From NCBI GenBank assembly GCA_009617715.1, contig VTFK01000014.1, forward strand, positions 1,426,001-1,490,000: a DNA stretch of 64,000 nucleotides, read 5' to 3'. This stretch comes from Plectrocnemia conspersa (lineage: Eukaryota; Arthropoda; Insecta; Trichoptera; Polycentropodidae). Positions 60,400 to 64,000 of this stretch are shown in pieces. The notes below the pieces were generated by a model. That model saw nothing but the letters and a program-made list of their open reading frames with translations, searched no databases and was not told where the DNA came from. How positions within the stretch are numbered: position 1 is the stretch's first letter; each line of letters begins with the position of its first letter. The translations under genes were made by a program, and so were the position numbers.

Positions 60400-61030
60400 T
60401 AAATGCACCTATAAATGCACAAAAAAAATAATAACATGCCTTCGAAACTAAGTCGTTTCAGATACAATTATGAAAAATATGTCATATAATCATTTATGAT
60501 CTAAAACGCTTAATAAAGTTAACCCGTTAACCGCGATGCGTCCGGCAAATAAATTCTTCCGCAATCCCAGAGATGAACAGTCATTATAATAAGATTTATA
60601 CAAAAGGGAAAGAATAACCGCTTCAATCTTGAGGTCGGATCCAATCAAAGCTGACGCAAAGTCTCCGCTGAGAGTAATCTCGGAATCGAACGGGAAATGG
60701 TTACCGTTCGGTTCGAATCGTACTAAAATCGCATGAAGGCGCCGATAATGACCGTAACGGAACGCGAATCGTAAAATCGGAACGAAAATGCATTTCAAAA
60801 TGTAAAAAAGTTACAGACGTCGAACACAATCTCCGGGCGGGAGATAGATAACTGGCGCGGGAACGGCAGCGCCAAACTTCCGGCGGAAACTTCCGGCAAT
60901 TCTGAATGCGCCATGGCGACAACTAGGTTGTATGTACATCTATTTGTCTCGCCTGTGAACTGTCATTAGTATTTCGTTTGTCGGGCAACGAGCGTAGATG
61001 TTGCAGGACGAAATTACGCTATACGTGTAC
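60400..61030. other. CpG-rich islet, no assigned gene
   Basis: Bases 60520-61030 are among the most GC- and CpG-rich in the window. Frames of 102 codons (60490-60798) and 73 codons (60701-60922), both on -, overlap in different phases and lack recognisable domains. GGTTCGAATCG at 60712 resembles a tRNA B box, but no tRNA fold or A box accompanies it. A promoter-proximal or conserved non-coding element is possible. Confidence 0.35.
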
Positions 61031-61034
61031 CGAA

Positions 61035-62365
61035 GAGCTTGGCAATGCATGCAGATGACACATACATAACTATAAAATTATATGTAAAAGCAAAAAATAT
61101 GTTTTAATGTAAATTGGATAATAATATAAAAACTATGCAGTATCAAACATAATATATTGCTTTGTTTCTCTGATTGTTATGTAGTATTGTGTTAAGCAGT
61201 TCCGGGATGTCCTTGGGCTTTTCCATAAATCAAGATTGCCAATGTGAATTTATGGTCATCTGTGAATAAATCCTGACCGCTAGGAAGTGTGGCATAGCTC
61301 GGTGTTCTCTGTTCTGATTGCTGAGTGTATCTAAGAGATTTATGGGCCGATTCCAAGTCGTTATAATGCGATGTTTGTATCTCTGAATCATTTCGATTTT
61401 ATACTATACAACCAAACGTAAATTTATGGCTAACTTTCTTTAAAAAATAAGTTTATGAAAGCTTATGCTTGACACTCTAGCATAAGCTTCCAAAATGAAC
61501 TGAGTATTTATTTAATTATTCTCGATCATTATAAATATTATGTATGGTTATTTTTATCACGAGTATATAATTTACAATCTACGCATGCGTGTTCGCAATT
61601 TCGTAGTGAAATTATTATGAAAAATTACACGCTTGCGTAACTTAAACACGATGCTTTCAAACGGAACCTTAGGCCTCTCATACTTTGAAAAGCGATCTCA
61701 AAAATTATCCCCCCATTTCGAGCCGTCCATGATTGTTTTAGTAAAAAATAATCGGTCGCGTTTAACGGATAAATCGTGATGATGTAAATTGTACGTGCAT
61801 TATGGACGTAATTATGAGTACCTATTTAATATGCCATAAATGAAGAGTGAGAAGCCATGATTTAATAACGAGTAATTTTGACTAAGTATGAATAAGCATT
61901 AATTTAATATTTTTTATTAATATATGTGTCGTTAAATCACAAAATCGTGCAAGTATTTTTATTATGTTACTGAAATATAATAACCATAAATTTTAGAATA
62001 TTTCTAATTGCATTAAAAAAAATATTTATAAATATTGCATCCAAATTTGTATTCCAACAAATTTCAAGAAAAACTAAATTTTATTTTAGATACACACAAA
62101 AAATTTCTTTGCTTAAATTAAAATATTAAAAATGTTAATGTTTCGTATTGAAACATATATTTACTAAAGATTTATCTTTCGTATAATTATTTATTTCTAT
62201 TCATGTTAACATTAATTTAATTTTATTTAAATATAAATGTTTAAGAAAATAATAAAGAATAAAAAATACGTAAATACTGCATAACCCTTTTAGTCTCCTA
62301 ACATATGCGAATTTGGCATAACATATAAGAATTTTTATTTTTGGTAAAAAATCATTACTTTGCAT
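61035..62365. other. Non-coding stretch
   Basis: AT-rich with no gene seen. A perfect hairpin, AAGCTTATGCT / AGCATAAGCTT with a 9-base loop, lies at 61459-61489. Confidence 0.45.
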
Positions 62366-62366
62366 G

Positions 62367-62455
62367 TTAAAATAAATTATGTTATTACATATGTATTATG
62401 TTATTATATATGTATTATATTAAAATAAATTATGTTATTACATATATATATATAT
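62367..62455. repeat. Short tandem duplication, period 53
   Basis: TTAAAATAAATTATGTTATT (with following ACATAT) begins at 62367 and again at 62420, followed by an (AT)n tract. Confidence 0.7.
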
Positions 62456-62559
62456 GTTACATACACATATATTTCTAAAATCTGAAACTTATTCTATGTA
62501 CTCTCAATGATGCGAGGTAATAAAAAGCAATAATATTTGGTTTAAAATATGTCTGAATA

Positions 62560-63240
62560 GAGATAATCTATTTTGGTAAAAATATGTCTGAATAGAGATA
62601 AAAATGTACAAATAGTGTACGTAATACCTACTTTTATTTTTATTTCGCCAGCCATCCCTATCATATTAAAAGGTGTGGCCATTTCTCTATTACATAACAG
62701 AATTATTAGGAACTGCTATGTTTCGTTAGATTTTCTTGAGATAAAGCAAATATATTTTTTTTATATTGACTCGTCACGCATATAAAAAAACTTTAATTTT
62801 TTTTTAATTTGTGCCGAAATATCGGCCAGTGAGATTTTTTGCATATGTATATGGTTAATATTTCGGTCCCCTTACATTAAAAGTGATAATATTATTCTAC
62901 TATGATATCTTACCTCGATAAAACTATTTAGGCTAATCCCCTACAATTTTCTTCTACAGTTTTCCTATCAAGCAATATGGACATATACGTATTTCTAAGG
63001 CATGGAGATTTATTTTTCAACAAATAAGATGTACCGATTTAAAAATATTTATGGAACTACCGGTATTTCATTTAGTAATACCGGTAGTACAGGAAATCAA
63101 TTTTTGTTTCAACACCGATATTACCAGCATCGCAATATTTAGTAGTGAGTTAAGAACACTAAATCAGCCATGCTTTTCACTGATTGATATTTTAGCTCAA
63201 GGCAAGTTTAATCACTTGCATCTGCAGAGGTCAAAGTGAA
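62560..63240 (-). repeat. Dispersed repeat R4, copy 2
   Basis: Reverse complement of 48640-49205 for most of its length: CTCTATTCAGACATATTTTT, TAGGGATGGCTGGCG, CGATATTTCGGC, CATCTTATTTGTTGAAAA, ATTACTAAATGAAATACCGG. Its far end has a second copy of the ATGTCTGAATAGAGATAA block (62551 and 62584). The 70-codon frame on + is not conserved in copy 1. Confidence 0.6.
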
Positions 63241-63421
63241 ATATATTCCTTATACCAAAGCCAAACAACTTAAAAGATTTATAGAAGCAGGCGTCGTTTA
63301 AGTGTAGGGAGAACTTCAACTTGCTCTCAAAAGCGATTCAGAGATCTTTAGTGAAAATTTATCTAGTCAAAATATTTCCACCGAAGTTGTTAGAATAATC
63401 TAATGATAAAATTACATAGTA

Positions 63422-63608
63422 CAGTGGACCCCCCAATAACACGGTGAATTGAGGATGCGTGTAGTTGGAGGGACTAGAAAACACTCATACATTTTTTTTA
63501 TAATACGTAGGTGTGTTAAGACATCCTCCCTTTGGCTCTTTCACACATAAAGTAACGGGCATTCAAATAGAACGCCTTCAATTTACCGTGTTATTGGGGG
63601 ATCTACTG
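63422..63608. mobile_element. pogo/Tigger-like MITE
   Basis: A 187 bp element with terminal inverted repeats of about 30 bp: CAGTGGACCCCCCAATAACA at the left, and the complement of the right end, CAGTAGATCCCCCAATAACA, with matching continuation (CGGTRAATTG). TA dinucleotides flank both sides (63420-63421, 63609-63610). Terminal CAGT followed by a run of C and an AATAACACGG-type block, with TA targets, is characteristic of non-autonomous pogo/Tigger elements. There is no coding sequence. Confidence 0.85.
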
Positions 63609-63729
63609 TATGTCACTAAAGGGCAGACGGTTGATGGAAGCCTATATCCATAGAGAATTTAAACCCGCAACATTTAAACTTTTTTAAATTATTTACATAC
63701 AGAAGAAAACTTGAATTTTTAACATTAAA

Positions 63730-64000
63730 TAAATAATGCGAAGAGCAGAGGGCTCAGGTTGGATCCTTGAGGAACCCCCGAATTAGTAAAATACTCTTTT
63801 GACAATCGGTCGCTATAGGTTACAAACTGTTTACGATCACCCAAATAACTTATGGATAACAAAGTTGAATCATCCGAGCAATAGATTTTTTAAATATTAA
63901 CCCATGAAAAACCTTGTCGAAGGCCTTCTCAAAATCCATTTATACGACGCCTACTTGACTTACTTCATCGAGAGATTTTGTCCCCATTTTGGAGAAAGAT
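63730..64000 (-). pseudogene. Older non-LTR reverse transcriptase fragment, runs off the window
   Basis: On the minus strand, entering from the right edge, one frame reads DEVSQVGVV, stop, MDFEKAFDKVFHGLI (palm motif A, with the first catalytic Asp in YMDFEKAFD-type context). After a frameshift near 63850, SYLGDRKQFVTY and then NSGVPQGSNLSPLLFALFI follow, ending at about 63730. The order and motifs are those of a CR1/Jockey-type LINE, but the sequence differs clearly from copies A and B. A stop before MDFEK and the frameshift show it is dead. The FADD box and everything after are absent on the left side. Confidence 0.8.

Noticed and set aside
60705..60725. GGTTCGAATCG resembling a tRNA or SINE B box
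   Set aside because: No A box at the proper spacing and no cloverleaf. Occurs within a CpG-rich islet where such words are common.

Overview
The window looks like about 64 kb of non-coding DNA from an animal nuclear genome, most likely an insect. It is strongly AT-rich (by eye roughly 70% A+T), with short CpG-rich islets. There are no operons, no ribosome binding sites and no long open reading frames. What can be recognised are eukaryotic transposable elements: CR1/Jockey-like non-LTR retrotransposons, a Tc1-like transposase relic, a pogo/Tigger-like MITE, hAT-like ends and foldback elements. A hymenopteran (for example an ant) would fit the alternation of AT-rich DNA and CpG-rich islets, but nothing here proves it. 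No complete host gene, rRNA, tRNA or CRISPR array was found. The stretch is best read as intergenic or long-intron DNA.

Layout. 0-13 kb: AT-rich DNA with CpG islets, one copy of dispersed family R1 (3.1-3.7 kb), a candidate 5' exon (2.1-2.3 kb, +) and a candidate small terminal exon (8.2-8.4 kb, -). 13-16.3 kb: head and tail of dispersed family R2. The tail is interrupted by a 226 bp insertion with a 12 bp target duplication, and a candidate start exon (14681, +) lies between head and tail. 18.6-20.3 kb: three diverged copies of a local tandem unit. 23.2-23.6 kb: foldback element, copy 1. 27.0-27.3 kb: dead Tc1-like transposase. 30.8-31.3 kb: short R2 copy. 33.7-34.4 kb: non-autonomous TIR element M1, copy 1. 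37-40.6 kb: very AT-rich degenerate repeat array. 41.3 kb: candidate exon (-). 41.8-42.9 kb: unclassified 1.07 kb TIR element. 43.75-44.16 kb: foldback copy 2, inverted relative to copy 1. 45.8-46.1 kb: hAT-like sequence and a 68 bp near-perfect palindrome. 48.6-49.2 kb: family R4 copy 1. 50.2-50.8 kb: M1 copy 2, inverted. 52-53 kb: more repeat fragments. 53.1-54.1 kb (-) and 59.3-60.4 kb (+): two young, 5'-truncated non-LTR retrotransposon copies, each with a target site duplication. 56.2-58.4 kb: two R1 copies, one carrying a hAT-like insertion. 62.6-63.2 kb: R4 copy 2, inverted. 63.4-63.6 kb: pogo-like MITE. 63.73 kb to the end: third, older reverse transcriptase fragment (-).

No novel gene system is visible. 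The most informative signals are structural. Several families occur twice in opposite orientation, and insertion boundaries can be fixed from target duplications and a paralogous empty site. Several hairpin-forming elements are present, and four short candidate exons are supported only by splice-site, initiator or reading-frame signals. Family names R1, R2, R4, R5, R6 and M1 are local labels used only in this annotation.
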